Shown piece after piece: positions 17,465 to 27,919 of a DNA stretch of 64,000 nucleotides. This DNA comes from Gammaproteobacteria bacterium (GTDB lineage Bacteria; Pseudomonadota; Gammaproteobacteria; SURF-13), in contig JACPZD010000027.1 of the NCBI GenBank assembly GCA_016195665.1, positions 1 to 64,000 of the forward strand, in the 5' to 3' direction. Every line of letters begins with the position of its first letter. Within the stretch, counting starts at the first letter, position 1. The notes under the pieces were generated by a model. It ran no database searches, was not told the origin of the DNA, and was given only the letters and a program-made list of their open reading frames with translations. A program made the position numbers and the translations under genes.

Positions 17465-18568
17465 TTAACGTCCGCCGACTGCGGCCTTGGCGCGGGACGC
17501 GCCTGCAGTGACGCGCGGATCCAGCTCGCCCTTGGCGTATCTCTTGACCATCGTTTCCATGTTGATGGGTTTGATCTTGGCGGCCTGGCCGGCGCAGCCG
17601 AAGGCTTCGTAGCGCAGCTTGCAGATTTCCATCATGGCCTTGGTGGCGGCCTTGAAGAATTTGCGCGGATCGAATTCGGAGGGGTCTTCAGCCATCGCCT
17701 TGCGCATCGCCCCGGTGGCGGCCAGGCGCAGGTCAGTGTCAATGTTGACCTTGCGCACGCCGTGTTTGATGCCCTGCTGAATCTCCTCCACCGGCACGCC
17801 GTAGGTCTCGCGGATCTCGCCGCCGTATTTGTTGATGATTTCCAGCCAGTCTTGCGGCACGGAAGATGAACCGTGCATCACGAGATGCGTGTCGGGGATG
17901 CGGGCGTGGATATCCTTGATGCGCTGGATGGCGAGGATGTCGCCGGTGGGCGGACGGGTGAATTTGTATGCACCGTGGCTGGTGCCGATGGCGATGGCGA
18001 GGCTGTCCACCTTGGTGTCGGCGACAAACTGCGCGGCCTCTTCGGGGTCGGTAAGCAGCATGGAGTGATCGAGCGTCTCGTCGGAACCGTGACCGTCTTC
18101 CTCACCCATCTTGCCGCTTTCCAGCGAGCCCAGACAACCCAGCTCGCCTTCTACCGACACGCCGCAGGCGTGGGCGATTTCCACCACCTTGCGCGTGACC
18201 TCGGCGTTGTATTCGTAGGAGGCCGGGGTCTTCATGTCTTCTTTGAGTGAGCCGTCCATCATCACCGAGGTGAAGCCGCTCTGGATGGAGCGTATGCATA
18301 CCCCGGGTGAGGCGCCATGGTCCTGGTGCATGACGATGGGGATGTGCGGGTACATCTCCGCCGCCGCCCACATTAAATGACGCAGGAACGGCTCGCCGGC
18401 ATAGGAACGCGCGCCGGCGGAGGCCTGCATGATGACGGGTGAGTTCACCGCATCGGCGGCCTGCATGATGGAGTGCATCTGCTCCATGTTATTGACGTTG
18501 TAGGCGGGCACGCCGTAGCCGTGTTCGGCGGCGTGATCCAATAATTGACGCATGGAAATTAAGGGCAT
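17465..18568 (-). CDS. fba: Fructose-bisphosphate aldolase, class II
   Basis: A zinc-dependent aldolase of 367 aa that joins or splits fructose 1,6-bisphosphate and, in the Calvin cycle, sedoheptulose bisphosphate. VMHQDHGAS (about 79-87) carries zinc and catalytic residues; [19 protein letters not shown] and MHGSSSVPQ are the other zinc and phosphate-binding segments; [10 protein letters not shown] holds the C-terminal phosphate site. It is last in tkt-gap-pgk-pyk-fba, followed by a terminator. The length and motifs fit the CbbA-type class IIB group used in autotrophs. Confidence 0.96.
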   Translation of the reverse strand: MPLISMRQLLDHAAEHGYGVPAYNVNNMEQMHSIMQAADAVNSPVIMQASAGARSYAGEPFLRHLMWAAAEMYPHIPIVMHQDHGASPGVCIRSIQSGFTSVMMDGSLKEDMKTPASYEYNAEVTRKVVEIAHACGVSVEGELGCLGSLESGKMGEEDGHGSDETLDHSMLLTDPEEAAQFVADTKVDSLAIAIGTSHGAYKFTRPPTGDILAIQRIKDIHARIPDTHLVMHGSSSVPQDWLEIINKYGGEIRETYGVPVEEIQQGIKHGVRKVNIDTDLRLAATGAMRKAMAEDPSEFDPRKFFKAATKAMMEICKLRYEAFGCAGQAAKIKPINMETMVKRYAKGELDPRVTAGASRAKAAVGGR

Positions 18569-18631
18569 GGTGTGTCTCCTTGACTAAAATCAGGTGTTCA
18601 TTTTACAGATTATACTCAACAAAATACGGGG

Positions 18632-20092
18632 CTATAAGTCAATTTTATCCATTATCGGCTCCGCCATTCTCCCGACACAGACGATTTTCATGGCGTTGGT
18701 GCCGCCGTGGACACCCATTAGGTCGCCCTTGGTGATGATGGCGAGGTCACCGTCGTGGAGCGCGGCGCGGCGCAGCAACTCGTCTATGGCTTCCTTGTTG
18801 ACCTGGGCGTGATTGGTGCTGTTGACGTCAAAGCTGACCGGATAAACGCCTCGATACAGAGTCACCTTTCTACCCGTCTCGGGGTGCTTCGTCAAGGCAA
18901 AGATCGGGATGCCGGAGCTGATGCGCGACATCCACAGCGGGGTGGAGCCGGACTCGGTCAACGCCACGATGGCCTTCACACCCAGATGGTTGGCGGTGTA
19001 CATGGTCGCCATGGCGATGGCTTCGTCTATGCGTTCGAAATGGGTGTGGATGCGGTGGTCCGAGACCTGGGCGATCGGCTGCTTTTCCGCCTCGCGGCAG
19101 ATGCGGTCCATCGCCGCCACGGCCTTGGCGGGATATTTCCCGGAAGCCGTCTCGGCGGACAGCATGACGGCGTCGGTGCCGTCCAGCACCGCATTGGCGA
19201 CGTCGAACACCTCGGCGCGGGTCGGTATCTGATTCTCAATCATGGATTCCATCATCTGCGTCGCGGTGATGGCGACCCGGTTCATGGTGCGTGCCAGCTT
19301 GATGATGTGCTTCTGCACCGGCGGCAGGGCCGCGTCACCGATCTCCACGCCGAGATCGCCGCGCGCGATCATCACCACGTCGCAGGCCTCGATGATCTCT
19401 TCCAGGGCGTCAATCGCCTCGGCGCGTTCGATCTTGGCGACGATGCCGCCGTGTCCGCCCGCGGCGCGCAGCAGCGCGCGCGCCTCGTGGATGTCGGTGG
19501 CGCTGCGCGGGAACGAGACGGCCAGATAATCGGCCTGCAAGGCCGCGGCGAGTTTGATATCGGCACGATCCTTGTCGGTGAGGGCCTTAGCCGACAGGCC
19601 GCCGCCTTGGCGGTTGATGCCTTTATTGTTGGAGAGTTCGCCGCCCACCACCACACGGGTCACTATCTCGGCGGGCCCGACCTCGTCCACCCACAGCACG
19701 ATGCGGCCGTCGTCCAGCAACAGCGTATCGGCCCGTTTGACATCATTGGGGAGATCTTTATAGGTGATGCCCACGCGCTCCCGGTTACCGCCCAGGGGAT
19801 CGAAGTTGGCATCGAGGATAAACCGCTGACCTTCTTCGAGAGTGACCTTGCCGTCCTTGAAGCGATCAATGCGGATCTTGGGTCCCTGTAAATCCGCCAG
19901 GATTCCGATGGGACGGCCGTAGGCCCGTGCCCGGGCGTTGACCATTTCCACCCGGGCCTTATGTTCATCGGGACTGCCGTGGGAAAAATTGAGACGCACG
20001 ACATCCAGCCCGGCCTCTATCATCTTGTCCAGGACGTGGGGGTCGTTGGTGGACGGGCCGAGGGTGGCTACAATTTTGGTTCGTCGTGTCAT
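18632..20092 (-). CDS. pyk: Pyruvate kinase
   Basis: Pyruvate kinase (486 aa, full length) converts phosphoenolpyruvate and ADP to pyruvate and ATP. Visible are RTKIVATLGPSTNDP at the start, the nucleotide site RLNFSHGS, the catalytic lysine segment IVAKIERAEAI, MIARGDLGVEI with the metal ligands, and the ATQMMESMI motif. The C-terminal allosteric domain ends normally. The ATG at 20092 lies just after a hairpin repeat and has no clear ribosome site. It sits between pgk and fba on the same strand. Confidence 0.97.
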   Translation of the reverse strand: MTRRTKIVATLGPSTNDPHVLDKMIEAGLDVVRLNFSHGSPDEHKARVEMVNARARAYGRPIGILADLQGPKIRIDRFKDGKVTLEEGQRFILDANFDPLGGNRERVGITYKDLPNDVKRADTLLLDDGRIVLWVDEVGPAEIVTRVVVGGELSNNKGINRQGGGLSAKALTDKDRADIKLAAALQADYLAVSFPRSATDIHEARALLRAAGGHGGIVAKIERAEAIDALEEIIEACDVVMIARGDLGVEIGDAALPPVQKHIIKLARTMNRVAITATQMMESMIENQIPTRAEVFDVANAVLDGTDAVMLSAETASGKYPAKAVAAMDRICREAEKQPIAQVSDHRIHTHFERIDEAIAMATMYTANHLGVKAIVALTESGSTPLWMSRISSGIPIFALTKHPETGRKVTLYRGVYPVSFDVNSTNHAQVNKEAIDELLRRAALHDGDLAIITKGDLMGVHGGTNAMKIVCVGRMAEPIMDKIDL

Positions 20093-20097
20093 ACAAC

Positions 20098-20204
20098 TAC
20101 AGAGAAAAGATACAAGGGTAAAGAGAGAAGTAACAACTCCGTAATTGCCGCAGGTTCAGGGCTTTTTTTTCCGCTTTTCTCTTTTCCCTTTTCCCTTTTA
20201 TCTT
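20098..20204. repeat. GATACAAG hairpin repeat between pgk and pyk
   Basis: GAGAAAAGATACAAGGG next to the pyk start and runs of CTTTTCCC words up to the pgk stop codon are imperfect inverted arms. The element fills essentially the whole 110-bp gap between two co-directional genes. Confidence 0.75.
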
Positions 20205-21390
20205 ATTCACGTTGTTTCGCCCGTTCCTCCAATATCGCAACCGCCGGCAGTTTCTTGCCTTCCAGAAATTCCAGGAATGCGCCGCCGCCGGTGGAGATAT
20301 AGGACAGCTTGGTGTCAATGCCGTACTTCGAAATGGCCGCCAGGGTGTCGCCCCCGCCGGCCAGCGAAAACGCCGGGCTGGCGGCGATGGCCTTAGCCAG
20401 GGCCTCGGTGCCCGCGGCAAACTGGTCGAATTCGAACACGCCCACCGGCCCATTCCAGACGATGGTGCCTGCGCCTTTCAAGATCTCGGCAAGACGCGCC
20501 GAGGTCTTCGGACCGATGTCGAAAATCATGTCGTCGGATTCCACTTTACTGACGTCTTTCAGCGTCGCCTTGGCCGCTTCGGAAAACTCCTTGCCGCACA
20601 CCACGTCCGTCGGCACGGGGATCTCCGCGCCGCGCGCCTTGGCCTGTTCGGAGAGCCGCTTGGCCTCGGGGACCAAGTCGGGCTCGTACAACGACTTGCC
20701 GACATTGTAACCCGCCGCGGCGATAAAGGTGTTGGCGATGCCGCCGCCGACGATCAACTGATCCACAATCTTGGATAACGACTCCAGGATCGTGAGCTTG
20801 GTGGACACCTTGGAACCCCCGACGATGGCCACCATTGGCCGTTTGGGTTCCTTGAGCGCCACATTGAGCGCCTTTAATTCACTGGAGAGCAAGGGCCCCG
20901 CACAGGCGATGGGGGCATACTTCGCCACGCCGTGCGTGGAGGCCTGCGCGCGGTGCGCCGTACCGAAAGCATCCATGACGAACACGTCACAAAGGGCCGC
21001 CATCTTTTTAGCCAAGGCGTCGTCATTGGCCTCTTCGCCCACGTTGAAGCGCACGTTTTCGCACAACACCGCCTCGCCGTTGGCGATCTCTATGCCGTTG
21101 AGCCAATCCTTCACCAGGCGCACCTTCTTGCCGAGGTGTTCGGAAAGGCTCTCCGCGATAGGGGCCAGCGAGTATTTTTCATCGTTCACACCTTCTTCCG
21201 GCCGGCCGAGGTGTGACATCACCATCACCTTGGCGCCCACGTTGATGAGGTACTCGATGGTCGGCACCGTGGCGTAGATGCGCGTCTCGTCAGTGATCTG
21301 GCCGTTTTTGATCGGCACGTTGAGATCGGCGCGAATCAGCACCCGTTTGCCTTCGAGGTTTCTTAAATCTTCTAGTTTGATGACTGACAT
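20203..21390 (-). CDS. pgk: Phosphoglycerate kinase
   Basis: A 395-aa monomeric kinase interconverting 1,3-bisphosphoglycerate and 3-phosphoglycerate, used in glycolysis and the Calvin cycle. Markers are [20 protein letters not shown], the substrate site [27 protein letters not shown], the [13 protein letters not shown] block and the C-terminal nucleotide site GGGDTLAAI with [13 protein letters not shown]. All are in the usual positions. It lies downstream of gap and upstream of pyk. Confidence 0.97.
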   Translation of the reverse strand: MSVIKLEDLRNLEGKRVLIRADLNVPIKNGQITDETRIYATVPTIEYLINVGAKVMVMSHLGRPEEGVNDEKYSLAPIAESLSEHLGKKVRLVKDWLNGIEIANGEAVLCENVRFNVGEEANDDALAKKMAALCDVFVMDAFGTAHRAQASTHGVAKYAPIACAGPLLSSELKALNVALKEPKRPMVAIVGGSKVSTKLTILESLSKIVDQLIVGGGIANTFIAAAGYNVGKSLYEPDLVPEAKRLSEQAKARGAEIPVPTDVVCGKEFSEAAKATLKDVSKVESDDMIFDIGPKTSARLAEILKGAGTIVWNGPVGVFEFDQFAAGTEALAKAIAASPAFSLAGGGDTLAAISKYGIDTKLSYISTGGGAFLEFLEGKKLPAVAILEERAKQRE

Positions 21391-21412
21391 GATTGTTTTC
21401 CTAGCGAGTAAC

Positions 21413-21491
21413 AGCGAGGCGTAAGGGGTGGGGCGTGAGGCGTAAAAAACTGTTTCCCCTCACTCTTCACCCCTCACTCCTCACTCCTCAC
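21413..21491. repeat. gtgagg-type repeat between gap and pgk
   Basis: GAGGCGTAAGGGGTGGGGCGTGAGGCG is followed after AAAAACTG by CCTCACTCTTCACCCCTCACTCC, giving an imperfect inverted repeat. It fills the gap between gap and pgk, both on the minus strand. Confidence 0.75.
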
Positions 21492-22502
21492 TCATTTGGC
21501 GTTCACCAACGCCACCGTAACGTCCAGCATCCGATTGGAGAAACCCCATTCGTTGTCATACCATGCGAGCACCTTGACCAGTTTACCTTCGACAACCTTG
21601 GTCAGCGTGGAATCGTAGGTGCTGGAGGCCGGGTCATGATTGAAATCCACGGACACCAGCGGCTTGTCGTTGTAATTCAACACACCCTTCAGTTCGCCGT
21701 TGGCCGCCTCTTTCATGATGGCGTTGATCTCATTCACGCTGGTCTCGCGCGCGGCGACGAAGGTCAAGTCCACCAGCGACACATTGATGGTCGGCACACG
21801 CACCGCGAAGCCGTCGAGCTTGCCTGCGAGCTCTGGCAGCACCAGGCCGATGGCGGCGGCGGCGCCGGTCTTGGTGGGGATTTGCGACATGGTCGCGGAG
21901 CGCGCGCGGCGCAGGTCCGAGTGATACACGTCAGTCAGCACCTGATCGTTGGTGTAGCTGTGCACCGTGGTCATCAGGCCATGCACGAGACCGATTTTTT
22001 TATGCAACGGCGCCACCAGCGGCGCCAGGCAGTTGGTGGTGCAGGAGCCGTTGGAGATCACGGTATGCGTAGCCTTCAGGGTCTTGTGATTCACCCCGTA
22101 CACAATGGTCGCGTCCACATCTGTGCCCGGCGCGGAGATGATGACCTTCTTTGCACCCGCTTTGAGGTGCAGGCCGGCCTTCTCTTTGGTGGTGAAGATG
22201 CCGGTGCACTCGTGCACCACGTCCACGCCCAGCTCGCCCCAGGGCAGCTTGGAGGGATCGCGCTCCGCGCATACGCGGATGCGGTCACCATTGACGATCA
22301 TAAAATCGCCTTCGACTTTTACTTCGCCGGGGAATTTTCCGTGCACCGTGTCGTACTGCGTGAGGTGCGCGTTGGTCTCGGCATTGCCTAGGTCGTTCAC
22401 AGCGACGATTTGAATCTCCTTGTTGCGATTACCTTCATACACCGCTCGCAACACGTTGCGCCCAATGCGGCCGTAGCCGTTGATTGCTACTTTGATTGCC
22501 AT
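21492..22502 (-). CDS. gap: Glyceraldehyde-3-phosphate dehydrogenase
   Basis: A 336-aa type I GAPDH. The Rossmann start [20 protein letters not shown], the active-site [13 protein letters not shown] with its catalytic cysteine, and the C-terminal [14 protein letters not shown] are clear. It interconverts glyceraldehyde 3-phosphate and 1,3-bisphosphoglycerate. Calvin-cycle gap genes often lie beside tkt and pgk as here. GGAGAG gives a strong ribosome site. The residue after the first beta strands cannot by itself settle NAD versus NADP preference. Confidence 0.97.
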   Translation of the reverse strand: MAIKVAINGYGRIGRNVLRAVYEGNRNKEIQIVAVNDLGNAETNAHLTQYDTVHGKFPGEVKVEGDFMIVNGDRIRVCAERDPSKLPWGELGVDVVHECTGIFTTKEKAGLHLKAGAKKVIISAPGTDVDATIVYGVNHKTLKATHTVISNGSCTTNCLAPLVAPLHKKIGLVHGLMTTVHSYTNDQVLTDVYHSDLRRARSATMSQIPTKTGAAAAIGLVLPELAGKLDGFAVRVPTINVSLVDLTFVAARETSVNEINAIMKEAANGELKGVLNYNDKPLVSVDFNHDPASSTYDSTLTKVVEGKLVKVLAWYDNEWGFSNRMLDVTVALVNAK

Positions 22503-22555
22503 TTGTTTCTCTCCAAAATATTAAATTGAAATCGTTAGCAGCGTGGCCCTGTCAG

Positions 22556-22647
22556 GCGAGAGAAAAGAGCAAAGATACAAGAGAAAGTAGGTACTGTGTA
22601 CAGATGATGAATACTCTTCCGTTTTTCCCTTTTCTCTTGTATCTGCC
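22556..22647. repeat. GATACAAG hairpin repeat between tkt and gap
   Basis: GAGAAAAGAGCAAAGATACAAG (22559-22580) and TTTTCTCTTGTATCTGCCG (about 22629-22647) are inverted arms. The arm begins immediately after the tkt stop codon. Confidence 0.8.
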
Positions 22648-22648
22648 G

Positions 22649-24646
22649 CTAGAGCAGATCCTCGATCGCGCTCACCACGTTCTCGACGGTGAAGCCGAAG
22701 TGCTTGAACAGGTCCGGCGCCGGAGCTGACTCGCCGAAGGTGTTGATGCCGATGACCTTGCCGTCGAGACCCACGTATTTGATCCAGCAATCCGTCACAC
22801 CGGCCTCTACTGCCACGCGCGCGGTGAGGTGCTTCGGCAACACCGATTCACGGTAGGCCTGGTCCTGCGCATCGAACACCTGCGTGCAGGGCATGGAAAC
22901 CACGCGGATTTTGATGCTGCGCTCATAAAGTTGCTTGGCCGCATCCACCGCGAGTCCGACCTCGGAACCCGTGGCGATGATGATGCCCATGAGGGGCGGC
23001 TCTTCCGGCTCATACACTACGTAGCCGCCGCGTTCGATATTGGCGATCTGTTCCTCGCTGCGCGGCTGGTGATTGAGGTTCTGGCGCGAGAACACCAAAG
23101 AGCTGGGGCCGCCGGTGTATTCAATCGCGGCCTTCCACGCCACCGCGGACTCCACCGCATCGCACGGACGCCACAGGCGCATGTTCGGAATCACGCGAAG
23201 CGTGGCTAGCTGTTCGATAGGCTGATGAGTGGGCCCGTCTTCTCCCAAACCGATTGAGTCGTGCGTGTACACGAAGATCACGCGCTGTTTCATGATCGCC
23301 GCCATGCGCAGTGCGTTGCGCGCGTATTCGGAAAAGATCAAAAAGGTGGCGCCGTAGGGGATGAAGCCGCCGTGCAGCGCAATGCCATTCATGATGGCGG
23401 ACATGCCGAATTCGCGCACGCCGTAGTAAATATAATTGCCATCGGACACCGTGTTGCTGATGCCCTTGGAGCCTTTCCAAATCGTCAGATTGGAGCCCGC
23501 GAGATCCGCTGAGCCGCCAATCATCTCGGGCAGCAGCGGGCCGAAGCCATTCAACGTATTCTGCGAGGCCTTGCGCGAGGCGACGGTCTCTGCCTTTGCG
23601 TTCACGGCGGCGATAAACTCCTGCGCCTTCGCAGCCCAGTCGGCGGGCAGTTCGCCCTTTAGTCGGCGCTCCAGTTCTGCAGCCAATTCCGGAAATGCCT
23701 TCTTATAAGCGGCGAAGCGCTGATTCCACTCGGTCTCGGCCTTCGCGCCCTTGGCGCGCGCATCAAAGCCCTGATAATACTCGTCGGGCATCACAAACGG
23801 CTCATGTTTCCAGCCGAGATTTTCACGCGTGGCGGCGACTTCCTTCTCGCCGAGCGCCGCGCCGTGGCAGTCGTGGCTCCCGCACAGATTGGGCGCGCCG
23901 AAGCCTATCACGGTCTTACAGCAGATCAGCGACGGTTTGTCGTTCACCGAGCGCGCTTCCATGATGGCCTTTTTCACCGCATCGGGATTGTGCCCGTCCA
24001 CGCCGGGCGCCACGTGCCAGCCGTAGGCCTCGAAGCGCTTGGGCGTGTCATCGGTGAACCAGCCCTCGACGTGACCGTCTATCGAGATGCCATTGTCGTC
24101 GTAAAAGGCAATCAGCTTGCCCAGCCCCCAGGTGCCCGCAAGCGAGCAGGCCTCGTGCGAGATGCCTTCCATCAAACAACCGTCGCCCAGGAATACATAG
24201 GTGTAGTGGTCTATGATGGGGTGGCCGTCCTGATTAAACTGGCCGGCCAGTACCTTTTCGGCGAGCGCCATGCCAACCGCGTTGGTGATGCCTTGGCCGA
24301 GCGGCCCGGTGGTGGTCTCGATGCCGGGCGCGTAGCCGTATTCAGGATGGCCTGGCGTCTTGGAGTGCAATTGCCGGAAACGCTTTATCTCGTCCATGGG
24401 CAGGTCGTAGCCGGAGAGATGCAGCAGCGAGTAGTGCAGCATCGAGCCGTGGCCATTGGACAAAATAAAACGGTCGCGGTCCGGCCATTTGGGATTGGCC
24501 GGGTTGTGCCTTAAAAAATCGTTCCACAACACTTCCGCGATGTCGGCCATGCCCATGGGCATGCCGGGATGGCCGGACTTGGCCTTCTCCACCGCGTCCA
24601 TGCTGAGCACACGGATGGCGTTGGCTAACTCTCTACGGGACGGCAT
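22649..24646 (-). CDS. tkt: Transketolase
   Basis: A thiamine-diphosphate enzyme of 665 aa that moves two-carbon units between sugar phosphates in the pentose phosphate and Calvin pathways. Markers are [20 protein letters not shown], the ThDP-binding [18 protein letters not shown] with the DDNGISIDG that follows, [20 protein letters not shown] in the pyrimidine domain, and a normal C-terminal domain. It is the first gene of tkt-gap-pgk-pyk-fba and lies 81 bases after the phosphoribulokinase-family gene. Confidence 0.97.
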   Translation of the reverse strand: MPSRRELANAIRVLSMDAVEKAKSGHPGMPMGMADIAEVLWNDFLRHNPANPKWPDRDRFILSNGHGSMLHYSLLHLSGYDLPMDEIKRFRQLHSKTPGHPEYGYAPGIETTTGPLGQGITNAVGMALAEKVLAGQFNQDGHPIIDHYTYVFLGDGCLMEGISHEACSLAGTWGLGKLIAFYDDNGISIDGHVEGWFTDDTPKRFEAYGWHVAPGVDGHNPDAVKKAIMEARSVNDKPSLICCKTVIGFGAPNLCGSHDCHGAALGEKEVAATRENLGWKHEPFVMPDEYYQGFDARAKGAKAETEWNQRFAAYKKAFPELAAELERRLKGELPADWAAKAQEFIAAVNAKAETVASRKASQNTLNGFGPLLPEMIGGSADLAGSNLTIWKGSKGISNTVSDGNYIYYGVREFGMSAIMNGIALHGGFIPYGATFLIFSEYARNALRMAAIMKQRVIFVYTHDSIGLGEDGPTHQPIEQLATLRVIPNMRLWRPCDAVESAVAWKAAIEYTGGPSSLVFSRQNLNHQPRSEEQIANIERGGYVVYEPEEPPLMGIIIATGSEVGLAVDAAKQLYERSIKIRVVSMPCTQVFDAQDQAYRESVLPKHLTARVAVEAGVTDCWIKYVGLDGKVIGINTFGESAPAPDLFKHFGFTVENVVSAIEDLL

Positions 24647-24727
24647 GTATTTCTCCTAAAGATCAAAATAAAATTCTTCCCGGAACTCCGGCGGCTGATA
24701 CCGCACCATTTGCCTGCACAGCGCCGC

Positions 24728-25651
24728 TTACTTCACGACGCCGGAGGCTGCGGTCAGCATATGGTAAGCGATGAGCAGTTGAGACAACGCCAGCGGGTGC
24801 GACTTCAGCGTCTCGCCGGTGGTGCCGGTGATGGCGCCGATGTCGTCGTTGCGCAGATGATGGTGCTCGCCGGGGATGTAGCTCCACAGTAAATCTTCCA
24901 GTTGTTTGGCCTTGGCGTCGGTGATCGCCCCGGAGATCTCAAGCCGGTCCACCGGCAGATCCATGTCCCTGTCCAGCACCAGCTTGAGACCGTTGCCGCC
25001 CTCCTCCAGCACCTGGGATAGATCCGGGTGCGTGGGGAGTGTGGGGCGCAATATGATGGAGACATTCAGATGACCGCCGGTTTCTTCCTTATGTTCCGGA
25101 GGCGGATAAAAACAGATGACCATGTCGGCCCATTTGCGCTGCGGACGGATAAAGGCCTCGGAGTCGGGCTCACGCATCTTCATCTCCTTGCGCACCGCCT
25201 CCGCGGTATGTCCGCGCTTGCTGGTGTCGCGCTTCATCTTCCACTGGAAGCGCAGCTCCTCCGGCGGGGCGAGATAAAGCTTCACGTCGTAGCAATCGCG
25301 CATGGCCTTGGTGTAGTAGCCCAACAGGCCCTCGACGATGATGAATTCCTTGGCCTCCACATAGTTGGGCGGATCGAAGTCGCCGGTCGAGTGATTGTAA
25401 TGCGGCTTGAGGATAGGCTGGCCGTCCTTGAGCAGCTTGAGGTGCTGCTCAATGACGTCCAGGTAATTGCAATCGGGATGCAGCGCGGTCATGCCGAGGC
25501 GCGCCCGGTCTACACGGTTATATTTATGGTAATCATCGGTGCAGATCGTGGTGACACGATCCTCCCCTAATACCTGCGCGATACCCTTGGTAATAGTGGT
25601 TTTACCGGCGGCGGAATCGCCGACAATGCCCAGTACGATAGGTTTTTTCAT
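24728..25651 (-). CDS. prk: Phosphoribulokinase / uridine kinase family protein, likely phosphoribulokinase
   Basis: A 307-aa P-loop kinase. GIVGDSAAGKTTITKGIAQ (7-25) is the Walker A region; ICTDDYHKYNRVDRARLG and LHPDCNYLDV follow; KPHYNHSTG and EGLLGYYTKAMRD are further family motifs. The P-loop (GDSAAGKT) is closer to the plant/cyanobacterial-type enzyme than to the octameric proteobacterial form with GSSGAGT. Position ahead of tkt-gap-pgk supports a Calvin-cycle role, making ribulose 1,5-bisphosphate. No RuBisCO or regulator CbbR is in the window, so a uridine-kinase-like function is not excluded. Confidence 0.8.
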   Translation of the reverse strand: MKKPIVLGIVGDSAAGKTTITKGIAQVLGEDRVTTICTDDYHKYNRVDRARLGMTALHPDCNYLDVIEQHLKLLKDGQPILKPHYNHSTGDFDPPNYVEAKEFIIVEGLLGYYTKAMRDCYDVKLYLAPPEELRFQWKMKRDTSKRGHTAEAVRKEMKMREPDSEAFIRPQRKWADMVICFYPPPEHKEETGGHLNVSIILRPTLPTHPDLSQVLEEGGNGLKLVLDRDMDLPVDRLEISGAITDAKAKQLEDLLWSYIPGEHHHLRNDDIGAITGTTGETLKSHPLALSQLLIAYHMLTAASGVVK

Positions 25652-25937
25652 CTCACTGCCCTATAAATAATAATTCGTGGGGTATCACCCCTGCGAGCGT
25701 ACCTGCCCGTAGCCCGTTTGCGGCAGGAAATCATTGATTTCACAGCAGGCAACAACACGCGGCATGTCCCCCAGCGACCTTACTAATGCCCGCTAACCGG
25801 GGATGGGAGGTCTCTATGGCAGGTATTCAAACGCCCTTAGCGGCCGCATCGAAGCGACCGCGTCTGGTATTTTCGCTTACCTGCAGCGTTTCGGCAATAG
25901 CCCGGCGGGGGAAACGTCTATCCGTGAGATCTAATTA
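25652..25937. other. Gene-free leader region upstream of prk
   Basis: These 286 bp lie between the thioredoxin-like gene and prk, both on the minus strand. I see no gene or named riboswitch. A GC-rich block at about 25780-25910 with several short inverted words could be a structured leader. No repeat family found elsewhere in the window is present. Confidence 0.5.
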
Positions 25938-26504
25938 TTACCCGGCAACCTGCTCTGACCACTTGATCGAACAGCCCATGCTGGGGATTTGTTCGCGCGG
26001 GCCCCGGCCGGTCTCGGCGATCTGTTTCATCGCCTCGAACAAATCACGGTGGGCGTCGGGCGGGGCAGTCTCCTTGCGGCTGGCGTCCAGACGGCCACGG
26101 TATTGCAACTCGAGTTTGCTGTTATAACCGAAGAAGTCCGGCGTGCAGACCGCGCCATAGGCCCTGGCGACTTCTTGGGTCTCATCCCAAAGATACGGAA
26201 ACGGGAAGCCATACTCCTTAGCGACCTTCTGCATGTTCCCGAAAGAATCTTCGGGATACTCCTTGGGATCGTTGGACATGATCGCCACACTTTTGACGCC
26301 GTAGCTCAGCAATTCCCTGGCATCGCGCACGATGCGCTCGCGCACCGCCTTCACATAAGGGCAATGGTTGCAGATAAACATGACCAGCAGACCCTTATCG
26401 CCCTTGCATTCCGCGAGAGTCCAAATCTTACCGTCCACGCCTGGCAAGGCAAAATCCACTGCCGGACGGCCAAAATCACAAACCGGGGTTTCCAGACTCA
26501 CCAT
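25938..26504 (-). CDS. Thioredoxin-like (AhpC/TSA fold) protein
   Basis: A 188-aa protein of the thioredoxin family group usually annotated as thioredoxin-like or alkyl-hydroperoxide-reductase/TSA fold. It has CNHCPYVKAVRERI (about 50-63) with a CxxC, then IMSNDPKEYPEDSF, YLWDETQEVARAYGA and a cis-proline CTPDFFG. No signal peptide is seen, so it is likely cytoplasmic. A role as a peroxiredoxin or thiol reductase is inferred from the fold only. It stands alone upstream of prk and divergent from metK. Confidence 0.85.
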   Translation of the reverse strand: MVSLETPVCDFGRPAVDFALPGVDGKIWTLAECKGDKGLLVMFICNHCPYVKAVRERIVRDARELLSYGVKSVAIMSNDPKEYPEDSFGNMQKVAKEYGFPFPYLWDETQEVARAYGAVCTPDFFGYNSKLELQYRGRLDASRKETAPPDAHRDLFEAMKQIAETGRGPREQIPSMGCSIKWSEQVAG

Positions 26505-26522
26505 GGCATATCTCCTAATGTT

Positions 26523-26547
26523 CAGGCCGAATGAATTCGGCCCTACA
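26523..26547. repeat. GGCCGAATKAATTCGGCC palindrome
   Basis: GGCCGAATGAATTCGGCC followed by CTACA in the divergent space between the thioredoxin-like gene and metK. Same family as at 10348, 17427 and 33545. Confidence 0.85.
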
Positions 26548-26636
26548 TGAATGATACTGAAAAAAATTCCGTTTAGGGTAAACTATATAATTTTGACACC
26601 GATATAATGCCGTAAGATTAGCAGACGAGGAATAAC

Positions 26637-27806
26637 ATGGCGCATACACACACCTTCACCTCTGAGTCGGTCTCCGAGGGACATCCCGACAAGATCGCCG
26701 ACCAGATCTCCGACGCCGTTCTTGACGCCATTCTGGCGCAGGATACCGCTGCGCGGGTGGCTTGCGAGACCCTGGTGACCACAGGGATGGTCATGATCGC
26801 CGGGGAGATCACCACCTCGGCCTGGGTAGACATGCAGGCGGTCGCTCGCCAGACCATCAAGGAGATCGGCTATAACAGCTCGGAGATGGGTTTCGATTGG
26901 GAATCCTGCGCCATACTGACCTCGATAGACAAGCAGTCGGCCGACATCGCCATGGGCGTGGACGAGACGAAAGAACACGAGCAGGGCGCGGGCGACCAGG
27001 GCCTGATGTTCGGTTACGCCAGCAACGAGACCGACGTGCTGATGCCGGCGCCCATCACCTACGCGCACCGGCTGGTGAAGCGCCAGGCCGAGGTGCGCAA
27101 GAACGGCACGCTGCCGTGGCTGCGGCCCGACGCCAAGAGCCAGATCACCTTCCGCTATGTGGATCACAAACCGGTGGGTATAGATGCGGTAGTGCTGTCC
27201 ACGCAACACAGTCCGGATATCTCCCACAAGGCGCTCCAGGAAGCGGTGATGGACGAGATCATCATGCACGTGCTACCCGCCGAGTGGATCACCAAGGACA
27301 CCAAGTATTTCATCAACCCCACCGGCCGCTTTGTCATCGGCGGCCCGATGGGCGACTGCGGCCTGACCGGCCGCAAGATCATCGTGGACACTTATGGCGG
27401 CATGGCGCGCCACGGCGGCGGCGCGTTTTCCGGCAAGGATCCCTCCAAGGTAGACCGCTCGGCGGCCTACGCCGGCCGCTATGTGGCCAAAAACATCGTC
27501 GCGGCGGGGCTCGCCGACCGCTGCGAGATCCAGATCTCCTACGCGATCGGCGTCGCCGAACCGACCTCCATCAACATTGAGACCTTCGGCACCGGCAAGA
27601 TAGATCAGGCCCAGCTCATCAAGCTGGTGCGCGGACACTTCGATCTGCGCCCGCGCGGACTGATCAAGATGCTCGACCTGCTGCGTCCGATCTACCGCGC
27701 AACCGCGGCGTACGGCCACTTCGGGCGCGATGAGGAGAGCTTCAGTTGGGAGCGCACCGACAAGGCCGCGGCGCTGCGCGACGCGGCGGGCCTTAAAGCC
27801 GCTTAA
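26637..27806 (+). CDS. metK: S-adenosylmethionine synthetase
   Basis: Makes S-adenosylmethionine from methionine and ATP (389 aa). Markers are [20 protein letters not shown], the [14 protein letters not shown] motif, [20 protein letters not shown], and the P-loop-like [24 protein letters not shown] lies before the ATG. The leader is short (under 90 bases), with two TATAAT words (26586-26591 and 26603-26608); I see no SAM riboswitch. It starts a metK-ahcY-metF run covering the methyl cycle. Confidence 0.97.
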   Translation: MAHTHTFTSESVSEGHPDKIADQISDAVLDAILAQDTAARVACETLVTTGMVMIAGEITTSAWVDMQAVARQTIKEIGYNSSEMGFDWESCAILTSIDKQSADIAMGVDETKEHEQGAGDQGLMFGYASNETDVLMPAPITYAHRLVKRQAEVRKNGTLPWLRPDAKSQITFRYVDHKPVGIDAVVLSTQHSPDISHKALQEAVMDEIIMHVLPAEWITKDTKYFINPTGRFVIGGPMGDCGLTGRKIIVDTYGGMARHGGGAFSGKDPSKVDRSAAYAGRYVAKNIVAAGLADRCEIQISYAIGVAEPTSINIETFGTGKIDQAQLIKLVRGHFDLRPRGLIKMLDLLRPIYRATAAYGHFGRDEESFSWERTDKAAALRDAAGLKAA

Positions 27807-27816
27807 GGAAACCAGA

Positions 27817-27896
27817 GTAGGGTGGGCACGTTTTATGTGCCCACGCGGTAGTGACGAATAATATAATGGTGGGCACAGAAGACGTGCCCACCCTAC
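27817..27896. repeat. GTAGGGTGGGCACG inverted-repeat element between metK and ahcY
   Basis: GTAGGGTGGGCACG and GTGCCCAC at the left, GGTGGGCAC and GTGCCCACCCTAC at the right form two small hairpins nested in one large palindrome. It fills most of the metK-ahcY gap. The ahcY start at 27920 lies just beyond it. No SAH riboswitch is recognisable here. Confidence 0.85.
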
Positions 27897-27919
27897 ATCT
27901 TCAAGAAAATGGAAAACAT

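Noticed and set aside
18755-19891. 378-codon plus-strand frame opposite pyk
   Set aside because: Antisense shadow of pyruvate kinase rich in His, Gly and Arg.
25652-25937. 6S RNA or named riboswitch in the prk leader
   Set aside because: GC-rich inverted words are present but no consensus of 6S RNA or a riboswitch could be matched by eye.
26548-26636. SAM riboswitch before metK
   Set aside because: The leader is under 90 bases and shows no SAM-binding aptamer pattern.
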